Origin: Pyrinomonadaceae bacterium
GTDB taxonomy: Bacteria; Acidobacteriota; Blastocatellia; Pyrinomonadales; Pyrinomonadaceae
DNA length: 64,000 bases
Assembly: GCA_019186825.1 (NCBI GenBank)
Contig: JABARP010000006.1
Location: 1 to 64,000, forward strand
Reading direction: 5' to 3'
Part shown: positions 63,298 to 64,000 of the stretch, in pieces
How the letters are laid out: each line of letters starts with the position of its first letter
Numbering within the stretch: position 1 is the stretch's first letter
The notes under the pieces: generated by a model
Databases searched by the model: none
What the model was told of the DNA's origin: nothing
What the model saw: the letters and a program-made list of their open reading frames with translations, nothing else
Program-made: the position numbers and the translations under genes

Positions 63298-64000
63298 TCG
63301 CCAAATCCTCTATGACCTTTAAGCTGACCTTCGTCTTCGCTTTCATCGTCGCACTCGGTGCGGTCGCGTTTGGCCAAACACGTACGATCGCCATCACGAT
63401 CGACGACCTTCCTGTCGTCTCAACGCGAACAGATCTTTCGAATCGTCAAGCGATCACGAAAAAGCTGCTCAAACACATCCGAAAGGCACGTGTGCCGGTC
63501 GTAGGCTTTGTTAATGAGAGTAAACTTTACGCGAACGGCGAACGAAGTGAGGCTCAGGTCGATCTTTTGCGAATGTGGCTTGACGCAGGCATCGAGCTTG
63601 GCAATCACACATACTCACACGTGAGCCTTCATAGTGTGCCGGTCGAAGAGTACAAGGCCAACATCATAAAGGGCGAAACGATCACGAAAGAATTGCTAGC
63701 GGAAAAGGGTCTGAAGCTTCGATTTTTCCGCCATCCGTATTTGATGACGGGCCTGACGCTCGACGTCAAAGCTGACATCGCTAAGTTCCTCTCCGGCCGC
63801 AGCTACACGGTCGCACCGATCACGTTTGATAATGCGGATTATATTTTCTCGCGAGCCTATGACAACGCGTTCGACTCCGGGGATAAGGCGTTGATGAAAC
63901 GTGTGGCCGCCGCGTACGTTCCGTACATGGAGTCAAAGCTTGACTACTGGGAACGGCAGTCGATGAGGCTTTTTGGGCGAGAAGTGAGCCAGACGATGCT
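63294..64000 (+). CDS. Polysaccharide deacetylase family protein (partial, cut by window end)
   Basis: 235 residues are visible and the frame is open at the right edge. ATG 63294 overlaps the VOC stop codon. After a signal peptide (about 1-28, ending AFGQ) the NodB-type domain shows AITIDDLP with the catalytic Asp and metal Asp, GNHTYSH with the two metal histidines, and RHPYL. Such enzymes remove N- or O-acetyl groups from envelope or exported polysaccharides. The coupling with a VOC gene is unexplained. Confidence 0.9.
   Translation, partial: MIAKSSMTFKLTFVFAFIVALGAVAFGQTRTIAITIDDLPVVSTRTDLSNRQAITKKLLKHIRKARVPVVGFVNESKLYANGERSEAQVDLLRMWLDAGIELGNHTYSHVSLHSVPVEEYKANIIKGETITKELLAEKGLKLRFFRHPYLMTGLTLDVKADIAKFLSGRSYTVAPITFDNADYIFSRAYDNAFDSGDKALMKRVAAAYVPYMESKLDYWERQSMRLFGREVSQTM

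Overview
The window looks like one contiguous stretch of a chromosome from an Acidobacteriota bacterium, most likely class Blastocatellia (Pyrinomonadaceae-like). This placement is an inference. It rests on a VWFA-related protein of the type expanded in acidobacteria (39621), a complete Alternative Complex III plus A2-type caa3 oxidase cluster, many lipoprotein and TonB-type envelope genes typical of a diderm, and moderately high GC. I saw no rRNA, tRNA, CRISPR array or prophage.

Layout. 1-1139: tail of a TrmA/RlmD-type methyltransferase and an M48 metalloprotease. 1418-15118: a respiratory supercluster, actA-B-C-D-E-F, a conserved small membrane protein, sco, coxB-A-C-D, closed by a hairpin terminator. 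ACIII oxidises menaquinol and passes electrons through its c-type hemes to the fused cytochrome domain of CoxB and the YSHP-type CoxA. 15315-17975: a Lol-like operon (LolB/DUF4292-like lipoprotein, LolD-like ATPase, 53-residue membrane peptide, LolA-like carrier), also with a terminator. 18109-19725: an orphan radical SAM enzyme and a Phd/RelE toxin-antitoxin pair with a palindromic operator touching its start codon. 19739-23765 (minus): TlpA-like lipoprotein, GH15 glucoamylase and pyruvate kinase. 23808-25969: a NifU-N/BFD iron-sulfur protein and a CNNM/CorC transporter. 26014-30857: enolase, a REP-associated tyrosine transposase embedded in its REP repeats, a HEAT-like protein, a phosphoglycerate mutase homologue whose catalytic residues are mostly replaced, and thymidine kinase.

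30898-44717 is mixed housekeeping and envelope: uvrC, the Sua5 threonylcarbamoyl-AMP synthase, an ArnT-like glycosyltransferase, a GnnA-like dehydrogenase, a serine hydrolase, the VWA protein, a secreted DRGH nuclease with a long structured leader, glgC and mtgA. 44745-50156 is a cobalamin-uptake module: riboswitch, btuF-btuC-btuD, a second compact riboswitch and a TonB-dependent receptor. 50157-50476 is intergenic DNA with degraded palindromic repeats. 50477-53239: a small secreted protein, gatB and an SDR. 53244-57621 (minus): a two-gene phosphorelay, a TPR/zinc-ribbon/receiver protein followed by a CheA-like kinase that has no CheW domain but carries its own receiver. 57897-64000: a TrxR-like flavoprotein without the redox CxxC, a histidine phosphatase, prfA, DUF1385, YetF and rpmE, then a VOC protein and the start of a polysaccharide deacetylase cut by the window edge.

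The best candidates for undescribed biology are the degenerate phosphoglycerate mutase homologue (28618-30162), the CheA-like/TPR-receiver pair (53244-57621), the Lol-like operon with a conserved micro-protein and no permease, and the structured leader of the secreted nuclease.
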